A stretch of DNA of 8,739 nt from Bacteroidia bacterium (lineage in GTDB: Bacteria; Bacteroidota; Bacteroidia; Bacteroidales; Azobacteroidaceae): positions 1-8,739 of the forward strand of contig BNTU01000123.1 in NCBI GenBank assembly GCA_025996835.1, read 5' to 3'. The notes beneath the pieces were generated by a model. That model saw only the letters and a program-made list of their open reading frames with translations. It made no database searches and was not told the origin of the DNA. Each line of letters opens with the position of its first letter. Within the stretch, counting starts at the first letter, position 1. A program made the position numbers and the translations under genes. This document shows, piece after piece, positions 1 to 6,579 of this stretch.

Positions 1-301
1 TCGCGGGCTCGATAATCATGTTCAGTAGCCATCGCCACATCTGTCGCCAGCAATTTCAAATGCAGTGAGCATCGCCTGCGCATTTAGACAACTATTTTTT
101 AACATAAATTAAGATGCGTTTGCCCTGGGGCAGAAGTGACTTGGTGCGAAAAATTCCACCAAACAAACAATTTTTACAAAATATTCATATAGTTAACACC
201 CCACCCTGCGCTCTGAAAGGGCAACATATCCCAGCCCAACGCATCGCGTTGGGAAATGATGATGGATGATTGTGTGCGCCCTGAATTGCATTTCAAAATA
301 A
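1..301. other. Mostly non-coding left edge, possible ends of neighbouring genes
   Basis: No complete gene is visible here. Two short frames touch the left edge: a plus-strand frame open from base 3 to a TGA at 66-68, which could be the tail of an upstream gene, and a minus-strand frame starting with ATG at 83 and running off base 1, which could be the head of a divergent gene. Neither is long enough to recognise. From about 90 onward the sequence is A/T-rich with stops in all frames, apart from the hairpin at 235-253. Confidence 0.4.
235..253. repeat. Perfect 8-bp hairpin CCCAACGC-ATC-GCGTTGGG
   Basis: Left arm 235-242 and right arm 246-253 are perfect reverse complements around a 3-base loop. 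The stem is GC-rich in an A/T-rich surrounding. No T-run follows on either strand, so it is not a canonical rho-independent terminator. It may end transcription from a gene outside the window or be a short intergenic palindrome. Confidence 0.6.
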
Positions 302-314
302 TTGCGTACCTTTC
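286..314 (+). promoter_or_regulatory. Weak Bacteroidetes-type promoter candidate
   Basis: TTG at 286-288, 18 bases, then TACCTTTC at 307-314, which differs from TAnnTTTG only in the last base. It lies about 110 bases upstream of the DUF1080 lipoprotein gene and upstream of a better match at 369-399. It may be a second, weaker start site or chance. Confidence 0.25.
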
Positions 315-368
315 CTCTAAGAATCTTTTCGCGTAATAGCCAACAAAGCCTTTGTCGATTTCATGCGC

Positions 369-399
369 TTGGAAATCTCAAAATTTTCATGTACCTTTG
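369..399 (+). promoter_or_regulatory. Bacteroidetes promoter of the DUF1080-PHP lipoprotein gene
   Basis: TTG at 369-371, 20 bases, then a perfect TACCTTTG at 392-399 followed by C. This matches the -33/-7 promoter of Bacteroidetes. The ATG at 426 lies 26 bases downstream of the -7 element, giving a very short A/T-rich leader without a Shine-Dalgarno sequence, as is usual in this phylum. Confidence 0.8.
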
Positions 400-425
400 C
401 GTCATATTTATAAATAAAAAGCAGT

Positions 426-1751
426 ATGAAAAAAACATTTTATTTACTCGGTCTTTGCGGGCTATTTTCCTGCTCCGGCGGCAGTAGCAACCCTTTCAGC
501 GACGACGAAATCACGCTTGCCAATCAGGCGGCGCGGGCGGTGTCGGAGCACAGTTACAAGAATTTCAGCCTCGAATTGGAGGTGAAGACCGCCCCGGGGG
601 CTGTGGGCGGCATCGTGTTTCATTCCGACGGGCTGGTGGATTCCAAGGCGGGCTATGAAGTGCTTGTCAATAACAATGCCGAGCCGACCGAATGGCGCAA
701 GACGGGGAGTTTGTCCGCCGTCCGCAATTTCGGCAAGTGCCTGGCGGGCAACGACAAGTGGGTGGAGGTGAAAATTGAAGTCAATGACATCAACATTCGC
801 GTGTATGTAGACAGCGTTTGGGTGGTGGACTACTATCAGCCGGAAGCACCATACCGTGTGCCCGAATACCGCGACAGGCTACTTTCCAAGGGCGTTTTTG
901 TGTTGGAAAATCACACCGATGCGCCGATTTATTTCCGACATATCCGGGTGACGGAATTGCCCGAAAGCGCGGTGTGTGTGACGGCTCATTTGAACGAGAC
1001 CGCCGACGACATCATCCGCTTGCAGCAGGACAACTTCCCGCTGATTGATGCGCACCTGCACCTCAAAGGCGGCTTGACCGCCGAAGACGTGGCTGCGCTC
1101 ACCCGCAAATATGGCATCACCTACGGCATAGCCCCCAATTGCGGCAAAAACTTCCCTGTGACGACCGACAAGGACATCTATGCGTGGTTAGACTCCACGA
1201 AGCATCACCCTTTCCTGCTGCCGATGCAGGCTGAGGGGCGCGAATGGCTGGATATGTTTTCGCCGAAAGCGATTGAAGCATTCGACTATGTGTTCACGGA
1301 TGCCCTCACGTGGACGGACGACAAGGGTCGGCGAATGCGCATCTGGATTCCCGAAGAGACGTGGGTGGACAACAAGCAGCATTTTATGGAGATGCTGGTA
1401 GAGCGGGCGTGCAAGATTATCTCCACCGAGCCAATCAACATCTACGTCAATCCGAGTTTCCTGCCCGACGAACTGATGCCCGAATACGATGCCCTGTGGA
1501 CAAAAGCCCGCATGACAAAGGTGATTGATGCCTGTGTGGCACGCGGCATAGCGATTGAAATCAACAACCGCTACAAAATCCCGTCGCAGACATTCATCGC
1601 ATTGGCGAAAGAGCGCGGGGCGAAATTCAGCATCGGCACAAACAACGGAGGCAAGGAAGACGTGGGGCGGCTGGAATATGCCATCGAGATGCTCAAGGCG
1701 TGCGGCATCACCAAAGAGGATATGTGGCTGCCGATGAGTAGCAACCATTGA
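426..1751 (+). CDS. Lipoprotein with DUF1080 domain fused to a PHP/amidohydrolase-like domain
   Basis: 441 residues. Residues 1-16 form a lipoprotein signal (MKK start, hydrophobic stretch, lipobox LFSC with Cys16), so the protein should be lipid-anchored facing the periplasm or on the outer membrane. Residues about 35-180 resemble DUF1080 (3-keto-disaccharide hydrolase, a concanavalin-like beta sandwich): alternating strands ending in YFRHIRVTELPE, as these domains typically end. Residues about 204-440 look like a metal-dependent PHP/amidohydrolase barrel: LIDAHLHL gives an HxH pair (His210, His212), with KHH at 259-261 and EINN from Glu378. The last motif, where PHP enzymes usually have a GSDAH-like sequence, reads GTNN (404-407), so the metal site may be altered. 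The start at 426 is fixed by the signal peptide and promoter. It lies upstream of an exported oxidoreductase and another DUF1080 protein, suggesting a shared role in glycoside processing. The substrate and the barrel's reaction are unknown. Confidence 0.82.
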   Translation: MKKTFYLLGLCGLFSCSGGSSNPFSDDEITLANQAARAVSEHSYKNFSLELEVKTAPGAVGGIVFHSDGLVDSKAGYEVLVNNNAEPTEWRKTGSLSAVRNFGKCLAGNDKWVEVKIEVNDINIRVYVDSVWVVDYYQPEAPYRVPEYRDRLLSKGVFVLENHTDAPIYFRHIRVTELPESAVCVTAHLNETADDIIRLQQDNFPLIDAHLHLKGGLTAEDVAALTRKYGITYGIAPNCGKNFPVTTDKDIYAWLDSTKHHPFLLPMQAEGREWLDMFSPKAIEAFDYVFTDALTWTDDKGRRMRIWIPEETWVDNKQHFMEMLVERACKIISTEPINIYVNPSFLPDELMPEYDALWTKARMTKVIDACVARGIAIEINNRYKIPSQTFIALAKERGAKFSIGTNNGGKEDVGRLEYAIEMLKACGITKEDMWLPMSSNH

Positions 1752-1774
1752 GAATGAATCCCGCGCGGGGCGAC

Positions 1775-1804
1775 TTTGTTTTTCAAAATATTTTTGTACC
1801 TTTG
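1775..1804 (+). promoter_or_regulatory. Bacteroidetes promoter of the oxidoreductase / HEAT-DUF1080 unit
   Basis: TTTG at 1775-1778, 18 bases, then TACCTTTG at 1797-1804 followed by CAG. It gives the two downstream genes their own transcript with a leader of about 100 bases. A small GC palindrome, CCCGCGCGGG (1760-1769), lies just upstream and may weakly end the preceding transcript, but it lacks an adjacent T-run. Confidence 0.8.
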
Positions 1805-1832
1805 CAGACTTTACGTGAGATTAAGGACTAGA

Positions 1833-1894
1833 TAAGCCTTGAAATGATGGATATGACCACCGAAGAAAGGCTTAAGTATCTTGCATCAAATTGA
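1833..1894 (+). other. 5' leader with an 8-bp hairpin and a 16-codon micro-ORF
   Basis: TAAGCCTT (1833-1840) pairs perfectly with AAGGCTTA (1867-1874). From ATG 1844 a 16-codon frame runs to TGA 1892-1894 and encodes MMDMTTEERLKYLASN, ending 18 bases before the oxidoreductase ATG. An in-frame TAG lies just upstream (1829-1831). The peptide composition is protein-like and helical, but nothing proves translation. It could be a leader peptide, a gene relic or chance. Confidence 0.25.
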
Positions 1895-1912
1895 AGATAA
1901 AATTTTTATATT

Positions 1913-3169
1913 ATGAATACAGCAAGAAGAGAGTTTTTTAAAACGATGGGATGTGCGTTGGCTTTTACGGTCGTCCCTCGTCATGTGTTGGGCAGGGGCT
2001 TTGTCGCGCCGAGCGACCAACTGACCAAGGGCATTATTGGCGTCGGCGGCATGGGTCGCGGGCACGTTAATTATAGCGGTACCCGTTTGGTTGCCGTTTG
2101 TGATGTGGATAAGAAGCATTTGGAGTTGGGGACGCAGCTCGTGGCGGATAAGATTGCCGCCTATCACGATTTTCGCGACCTGATTCTCGACAAGAATGTG
2201 GACATCGTGCATATCGCCACACCACCGCATTGGCACGGCATCATGTCTGTGGAGGCAGCCAAAGCCGGCAAAGACATCTGGTGCGAAAAGCCTATGACGC
2301 GCACCATCGGCGAGGGGCGGCGGGTGATGGAAGCCGTGAAACAATACGGCGTCAAGTATCGCCTCAACACATGGTTTCGCTTCGCGGACAACTTCTACGG
2401 ATTGGGAACGCCCGTGAAGCCGCTCAAAAAACTCGTTCAGAGTGGTCTGCTGGGCAGTCCGCTGAAAGTGACCATCAGCAAACACACCGGCTTCGACTGG
2501 AAATTCTACTGGACAGGCAAGGAATATCTCGAACCGCAACCGATTCCCGCCGAATTGGATTACGATATGTGGTTGGGACCGGCTCCCCTCAAACCCTACA
2601 ATGCGCACCGCGTGCACGAAACGTTCCGCGGCTATTGGGATTATGACGGCGGCGGCTTGGGCGATATGGGTCAGCACTACATCGACCCCGTGCAATACAT
2701 TTTGGGCAAAGACCACACAAGTCCGGTGAAGGTGGAAGTGGATGCGCCGCAGCAACATCCGGATGCCATAGGCACTTGGCGTTCAATCACTTACACTTAC
2801 GACGACGGCTGTCAGATTGTGCTGTGGGGTGGCGACTTCGGCAAACCGGATACGCCCTATATCGCAGGAACAAAGGGCAATGTGTATAAAAACTTTGTTT
2901 GCGACATTCCGGATTGGGAGAAAAAATTAGCCGATTTTCCGGAGCCGGAAGTCCAGGTGACCGACTTTATCGAAAGCGTGAAGACGCGCAAGCCCTTTGC
3001 GTTGAACGAACAGAACGGTTTCCGCTCCTCAACGATTGTGAATATGGGTGTCGTTGCCTTGCGACTGAATCGCACGTTGCACTTCGACCCTGTTAAACTG
3101 GAATTTATTAACGACGAAGCGGCTAATCGACTGTTGAGTCAGCCGATGCGCTCACCGTGGAACATTTAA
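1913..3169 (+). CDS. Tat-exported Gfo/Idh/MocA family oxidoreductase
   Basis: 418 residues, a usual length for secreted members of this family. The N-terminus has a twin-arginine motif (ARREFFK, Arg5-Arg6) followed by a hydrophobic stretch to about residue 24, so it should be exported folded, with its NAD(P) cofactor already bound. The Rossmann fold begins with GIIGVGGMGRG (glycine-rich loop 43-48), and Asp64 or Asp66 follows the second strand. CEKP (124-127) carries the family's conserved lysine (Lys126). GDMGQH (250-255) supplies an acidic residue and His255 of the catalytic region in the C-terminal sheet domain. Relatives oxidise or reduce sugar hydroxyls. Beside DUF1080 proteins, the best inference is glycoside 3-dehydrogenase, making 3-keto-glycosides. 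The family is broad, so the substrate and even the reaction direction are not fixed by sequence. The next gene starts 14 bases after its stop, indicating an operon. The leader shows no Shine-Dalgarno sequence. Confidence 0.88.
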   Translation: MNTARREFFKTMGCALAFTVVPRHVLGRGFVAPSDQLTKGIIGVGGMGRGHVNYSGTRLVAVCDVDKKHLELGTQLVADKIAAYHDFRDLILDKNVDIVHIATPPHWHGIMSVEAAKAGKDIWCEKPMTRTIGEGRRVMEAVKQYGVKYRLNTWFRFADNFYGLGTPVKPLKKLVQSGLLGSPLKVTISKHTGFDWKFYWTGKEYLEPQPIPAELDYDMWLGPAPLKPYNAHRVHETFRGYWDYDGGGLGDMGQHYIDPVQYILGKDHTSPVKVEVDAPQQHPDAIGTWRSITYTYDDGCQIVLWGGDFGKPDTPYIAGTKGNVYKNFVCDIPDWEKKLADFPEPEVQVTDFIESVKTRKPFALNEQNGFRSSTIVNMGVVALRLNRTLHFDPVKLEFINDEAANRLLSQPMRSPWNI

Positions 3170-3183
3170 AATCACAGAATTTT

Positions 3184-6100
3184 ATGAAAAAGATATATTC
3201 AATAATTAGTGTATTCCTGCTGTGTTCATTCGTGGCATTGGCGCAAACGCCTGCCAATCGCACCACGAAAACCATTGTAGCAGACGTGCTGGCGCAGATG
3301 CCCGCAGAGCGGACTTCTCAATACTACGCTCAAATCAAAGAGTTGAGCACGACCGGCGAAGAAGGCGTGTCGCAATTAGTAAGTATGTTGCTCCCGCCCG
3401 GCAAGGGCAGCAATGCCAATGTGGAGTTTGCATTGAGCGGATGGGCAAACTACGTGACGGGTGAAGGCTTGGAAGCCGCCCGATTGACCACCGCCACCGC
3501 ATTGGTGAAGTCGCTGGACAAGGTGAGCGACCCCTACAACAAAGCGTTTGTAATCAGCCTGATAGGGATTGCAGGTAAGAACGAAGTGGTTGCTAAATTG
3601 ACACCTTATTTGAAGGATGCCTCAGTGGTGGTGAGCGATGCTGCCGCCAAAGCATTGGCATCCATCAACGGACAGGCACCGCCAAAAGCACCGTTGCCGG
3701 CAAAAAGCACTCAGCAGCACGAGCGGATAGCCGCATTGGGAGCGCAGATGGCTGCCAAGCCGACAGATGCGCTTAAATTGTTGCAAACGGCACTCAAAGA
3801 TGCGGACAGGACGTATCGTTATGCCGCCCTGTCGTTTGCATCCGAATATGCAACGGAAGCAATGTATGCTGCTTTGGTGCAATCGCTCGCAAAAGCCACT
3901 CTCGAAGTGCAATTGGACATCATAAATTGGTTGGGCAATGAATGTCATAATCCGGCGGCTCGGCGCGAATTGACTTCGGATGCTGCCGAACAAACATTAG
4001 TCCGTCTGGTTTCCAATAATGAGTTACGAAAATCCATTATCCAACTATGGGCAAAACTTGGAGGACGCTATATTCCATTTTTGGCAGGAATGTTGAATGC
4101 CACAGATGAAACCTTGGATTGGGCTTATTATGCTTTATTGACTACCAAAGGGGATATATCCAAGCCTATTGCCTCTTTCCTCAGGCACGGTTGCATACGC
4201 AAAGGAAATGTATCCGACCCTGTGGTCACCCCTATTCCGGAAACCAATGATGCGGGCAAGATTGCCGGATTGAAATTGTTAGCTCATCGTCAGGCGGATG
4301 AGTATGTTTATGTAGTAATGGACTTAACCACAAGTGGTACACAGGAAGTACAGGCAGCGGCATACACTGCTTTGAAAGATGTGGTGCTCCCTGAAAAGAG
4401 GATTGAATTCTTTACTTCCGAAATGAATAAACTTGAGGCTGACAAACAATATTTGTATTATCCCTTATTAGCCTCAACAAACGCCCCCCAAGCCCTTGAC
4501 ATCATCACAAAACGTTTTTACAGTGAGAGCGGACGGGCAAAAGAGGCGGCTTTTCAAGCCCTGCTGGACTGGAACGGCTTGGAGGTGAGCGATGAGATGT
4601 ATAAAATTGCGCAAACAACATCGGCGTACAGCAACAAAGCCCTTGACAGATACATCCAATTGGCATCTGATGACCGCCTGACGGGCGAAAATCAGCGGTT
4701 GCAACTGACACAGGCATTGGAAATCGCCCGCACCGATGCGCAGAAAAACGCGGCATTGGAGCAACTCGGCAAAACCAATTCATTCTTGGGGCTTCGCTTG
4801 GCGGCACACTATTTGGATGCTCCGGCAGTGCAACAGAGGGCAGCCCTTGCGGTGATGAGCTTGGCGTTGAGCAACAATTTTAGCGGGCGAGATATAAAAA
4901 CCCTGCTGAATAAGATAGTGCCACTCTTGAACAATCCGGATGCCGATTATCAGCGTCAAGCCATCCGCAAATATCTGGCTGAGATGCCCGACGAAGCGGG
5001 TTTTGTATCCATTTTCAATGGCAAAGACCTCAGCGGCTGGAAAGGTTTGGTCGAAAATCCGATTGCTCGTGCCAAAATGAAACCTGCGGAATTAGCCAAA
5101 AAGCAAAAAAGTTCCAATGAACAGATGCGTAACGATTGGCTGGTAGAAAATGGGCTGTTAGTGTTTGGCGGCAAGGGAGATAACATTTGTACCGAAAAAC
5201 AATACGGCGACTTTGAAATGGTTGTGGATTGGAAATTGGAATCGTCTCCTGATGCAGATGCCGGAATTTATCTGCGCGGAACGCCCCAAGTGCAGATGTG
5301 GAACATTGCCCGCACGGATGTTGGCGCAGAAGTCGGCTCAGGCGGATTGTATAACAATCAGACCAATCCCAGCAAGCCACTCAAAGTGGCAGACAATGAA
5401 TTGGGCACATGGAACACGTTTTATATCAAGATGACAGGCGACCGCGTAACCGTATTGCTCAACGGCGAATTGGTAGTTGATAATATTATCCTTGAAAACT
5501 ATTGGGACCGTTCGCAGCCGATATTTCCACTCGAACAACTTGAATTGCAGGCGCATGGCAGTAAAGTGTATTATCGGAATATCTATGTGAAAGAATTGGA
5601 ACGTCCGAAACCATTTGAACTGTCGGCACAGGAGAAGAAAGAAGGATTTCAAATACTGTTCGATGGTACAAATATGCACGAATGGACAGGCAATTTTGCT
5701 GATTATCAACTCGAAGAAGGCACCATCAGCGTACACCCGAGCCATAGTTTCGGCGGCAATCTTTACACGAAGAAAGAATACGCCAACTTCATTTTCCGTT
5801 TTGAATTTCAATTGACACCGGCAGCCAACAATGGCGTGGGCATTCGCGCCCCCATGGAAGAAGGCGACGCCGCTTACAATGCGATGGAAATTCAAATTCT
5901 CGACTGCGAACACCCTGTGTATCAAGATATTGCACCTTATCAGCACCATGGCTCTGTTTATGGCGTGATTGCCGCAGAACATGGTGCCATGAAACCCGCA
6001 GGCGAATGGAATGAAGAGGAAATCTATGCCAACGGCGACCATATCCGCGTCACGCTAAACGGTAAAGTGATTCTCGACGGCAATATCCGTGAGGCAGCCA

Positions 6101-6231
6101 AAAACGGCACGCTCGACCACAAAGAACATCCGGGACTATTCAACAAGAGTGGACATATCGGATTCCTCGGTCATGGAAACGAACTTAAATTCAAGAATAT
6201 TCGAATTAAGGAATTAAAAGAAAAACGCTAA
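3184..6231 (+). CDS. Secreted HEAT-like repeat protein with two C-terminal DUF1080 domains
   Basis: 1015 residues from ATG 3184. This start was chosen because it gives a clean signal peptide (MKKIYS, hydrophobic core, VALA cleavage before Gln21). An in-frame ATG at 3157 would add nine residues and overlap the previous gene. Residues about 25-600 are almost wholly alpha-helical with Ala/Leu-rich repeating helices, as in HEAT/ARM-like solenoids. The first DUF1080 domain covers about 606-807, opening with FNGKDLSGW and containing GSGGLYNN and TWNTFYIKM. The second covers about 820-1015, opening with LFDGTNMHEW and containing MEIQILD and HHGSVYGVI. DUF1080 proteins act on 3-keto-glycosides in bacterial sugar breakdown, as hydrolases or lyases. 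The partner oxidoreductase just upstream could supply such substrates. The solenoid may position the catalytic domains or bind a partner. Whether both copies are active cannot be judged. The stop codon lies inside a terminator stem. Confidence 0.88.
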   Translation: MKKIYSIISVFLLCSFVALAQTPANRTTKTIVADVLAQMPAERTSQYYAQIKELSTTGEEGVSQLVSMLLPPGKGSNANVEFALSGWANYVTGEGLEAARLTTATALVKSLDKVSDPYNKAFVISLIGIAGKNEVVAKLTPYLKDASVVVSDAAAKALASINGQAPPKAPLPAKSTQQHERIAALGAQMAAKPTDALKLLQTALKDADRTYRYAALSFASEYATEAMYAALVQSLAKATLEVQLDIINWLGNECHNPAARRELTSDAAEQTLVRLVSNNELRKSIIQLWAKLGGRYIPFLAGMLNATDETLDWAYYALLTTKGDISKPIASFLRHGCIRKGNVSDPVVTPIPETNDAGKIAGLKLLAHRQADEYVYVVMDLTTSGTQEVQAAAYTALKDVVLPEKRIEFFTSEMNKLEADKQYLYYPLLASTNAPQALDIITKRFYSESGRAKEAAFQALLDWNGLEVSDEMYKIAQTTSAYSNKALDRYIQLASDDRLTGENQRLQLTQALEIARTDAQKNAALEQLGKTNSFLGLRLAAHYLDAPAVQQRAALAVMSLALSNNFSGRDIKTLLNKIVPLLNNPDADYQRQAIRKYLAEMPDEAGFVSIFNGKDLSGWKGLVENPIARAKMKPAELAKKQKSSNEQMRNDWLVENGLLVFGGKGDNICTEKQYGDFEMVVDWKLESSPDADAGIYLRGTPQVQMWNIARTDVGAEVGSGGLYNNQTNPSKPLKVADNELGTWNTFYIKMTGDRVTVLLNGELVVDNIILENYWDRSQPIFPLEQLELQAHGSKVYYRNIYVKELERPKPFELSAQEKKEGFQILFDGTNMHEWTGNFADYQLEEGTISVHPSHSFGGNLYTKKEYANFIFRFEFQLTPAANNGVGIRAPMEEGDAAYNAMEIQILDCEHPVYQDIAPYQHHGSVYGVIAAEHGAMKPAGEWNEEEIYANGDHIRVTLNGKVILDGNIREAAKNGTLDHKEHPGLFNKSGHIGFLGHGNELKFKNIRIKELKEKR

Positions 6232-6260
6232 TAATCTCATTTGCAGACTATTAGCGTTTT
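6222..6260. terminator. Bidirectional terminator shared by the DUF1080 gene and tRNA-Asp
   Basis: AAAACGCTAATA (6222-6233) and TATTAGCGTTTT (6249-6260) form a perfect 12-bp stem with a 15-base loop. On the plus strand the stem ends in TTTT followed by CTCTT; on the minus strand it is followed by a longer T-rich run (TTTTTCTTTT). It can therefore end both the DUF1080 transcript and the convergent tRNA-Asp transcript. The TAA stop of the DUF1080 gene (6229-6231) is part of the stem. Confidence 0.8.
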
Positions 6261-6266
6261 CTCTTG

Positions 6267-6340
6267 CGGTCCGGACGAGACTCGAACTCGCGACCTCCGC
6301 CGTGACAGGGCGGCATTCTAACCAACTGAACTACCGAACC
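6267..6340 (-). tRNA. tRNA-Asp (anticodon GTC)
   Basis: Read on the minus strand, 74 bases fold as a full cloverleaf: acceptor GGTTCGG with CCGGACC (one G-U pair), a D arm containing AGTTGGTTA, anticodon stem CCGCC/GGCGG around loop CTGTCAC (anticodon GTC), T arm GCGAG-TTCGAGT-CTCGT, and discriminator G, as expected for Asp. The 3' CCA is not encoded (the next bases are CAA). It has its own minus-strand promoter, and the strong hairpin at 6222-6260 serves as its terminator. Confidence 0.97.
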
Positions 6341-6386
6341 AACTTTTTTTGTACCGCGCAACTAAGATTGCTCTCAATTGCGGGCG

Positions 6387-6416
6387 CAAAGGTACAACAA
6401 TTTTTTCATTCTGCAA
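6387..6416 (-). promoter_or_regulatory. Bacteroidetes promoter of tRNA-Asp
   Basis: On the minus strand, TTG (6416-6414), 19 bases, then TACCTTTG (6394-6387) followed by C. It stands about 46 bases upstream of the tRNA 5' end, so the primary transcript has a short leader that would be removed by RNase P. It is head-to-head with the kinase promoter, with about 30 bases between the two -33 elements. Confidence 0.75.
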
Positions 6417-6445
6417 GCGTTTTTGAAAAAAAAATTTTACAAAAC

Positions 6446-6474
6446 TTGTATATTGAAAAAAATGTGTACTTTTG
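6446..6474 (+). promoter_or_regulatory. Bacteroidetes promoter of the NahK-like kinase
   Basis: TTG at 6446-6448, 18 bases, then TACTTTTG at 6467-6474 followed by CAG. The predicted start of transcription falls at about 6480, almost exactly where the epimerase relic begins. The kinase mRNA would therefore carry a leader of about 100 bases made mostly of old coding sequence. Confidence 0.75.
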
Positions 6475-6477
6475 CAG

Positions 6478-6573
6478 CCAATTGACCGCCTCGACGACAC
6501 CTGCGCCCACGAAGAATGGGGCTGGAGTCCCGAATATGATTTGGAGGCAATGACAAAAAATCGTAATTTTTAA
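6478..6573 (+). pseudogene. 3'-end relic of an L-threonine 3-dehydrogenase-like epimerase gene
   Basis: In this frame the sequence encodes about 31 residues ending at TAA 6571-6573, including LDDTCAHEEWGW and then SPEYDLEAMT. That matches the C-terminal signature of the NAD-dependent epimerase-type L-threonine 3-dehydrogenases of Bacteroidetes (DDS-A---[DE]WGWKPEYDL--MT), recalled from the family and not searched. Such enzymes are about 315 residues, so roughly nine tenths is missing. There is no ATG upstream in frame (TGA at 6454-6456). The last residues (KNRNF) depart from the usual end. The relic sits between the kinase promoter and its ATG, in the same frame as the kinase, with two codons between its stop and that ATG. 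Confidence 0.7.
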
Positions 6574-6579
6574 TTTATC

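Noticed and set aside
302..487. 61-codon plus-strand frame overlapping the start of the lipoprotein gene
   Set aside because: It spans the promoter at 369-399, overlaps the lipoprotein signal sequence in another frame, and its translation looks like random basic sequence.
1188..1748. 186-codon minus-strand frame opposite the PHP-like domain
   Set aside because: Shadow of the plus-strand gene: His/Arg/Cys-rich composition, no recognisable domain, no promoter, while the plus strand has clear motifs.
1886..2758. 290-codon minus-strand frame opposite the oxidoreductase
   Set aside because: Antisense to a well-supported Gfo/Idh/MocA gene; no family features and a His-rich shadow composition.
3157..3183. 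Earlier in-frame ATG for the HEAT-DUF1080 protein
   Set aside because: It would overlap the previous gene and place nine polar residues before the MKK of a typical signal peptide; ATG 3184 fits better.
5338..6042. 234-codon minus-strand frame opposite the second DUF1080 domain
   Set aside because: Antisense shadow; Phe/His/Ile-rich with no coherent domain, and the plus strand encodes conserved DUF1080 motifs.
6302..6553. 83-codon frame from the tRNA-Asp region into the kinase leader
   Set aside because: It crosses the tRNA and both promoters; the meaningful protein-like signal in this stretch is in a different frame (the epimerase relic).
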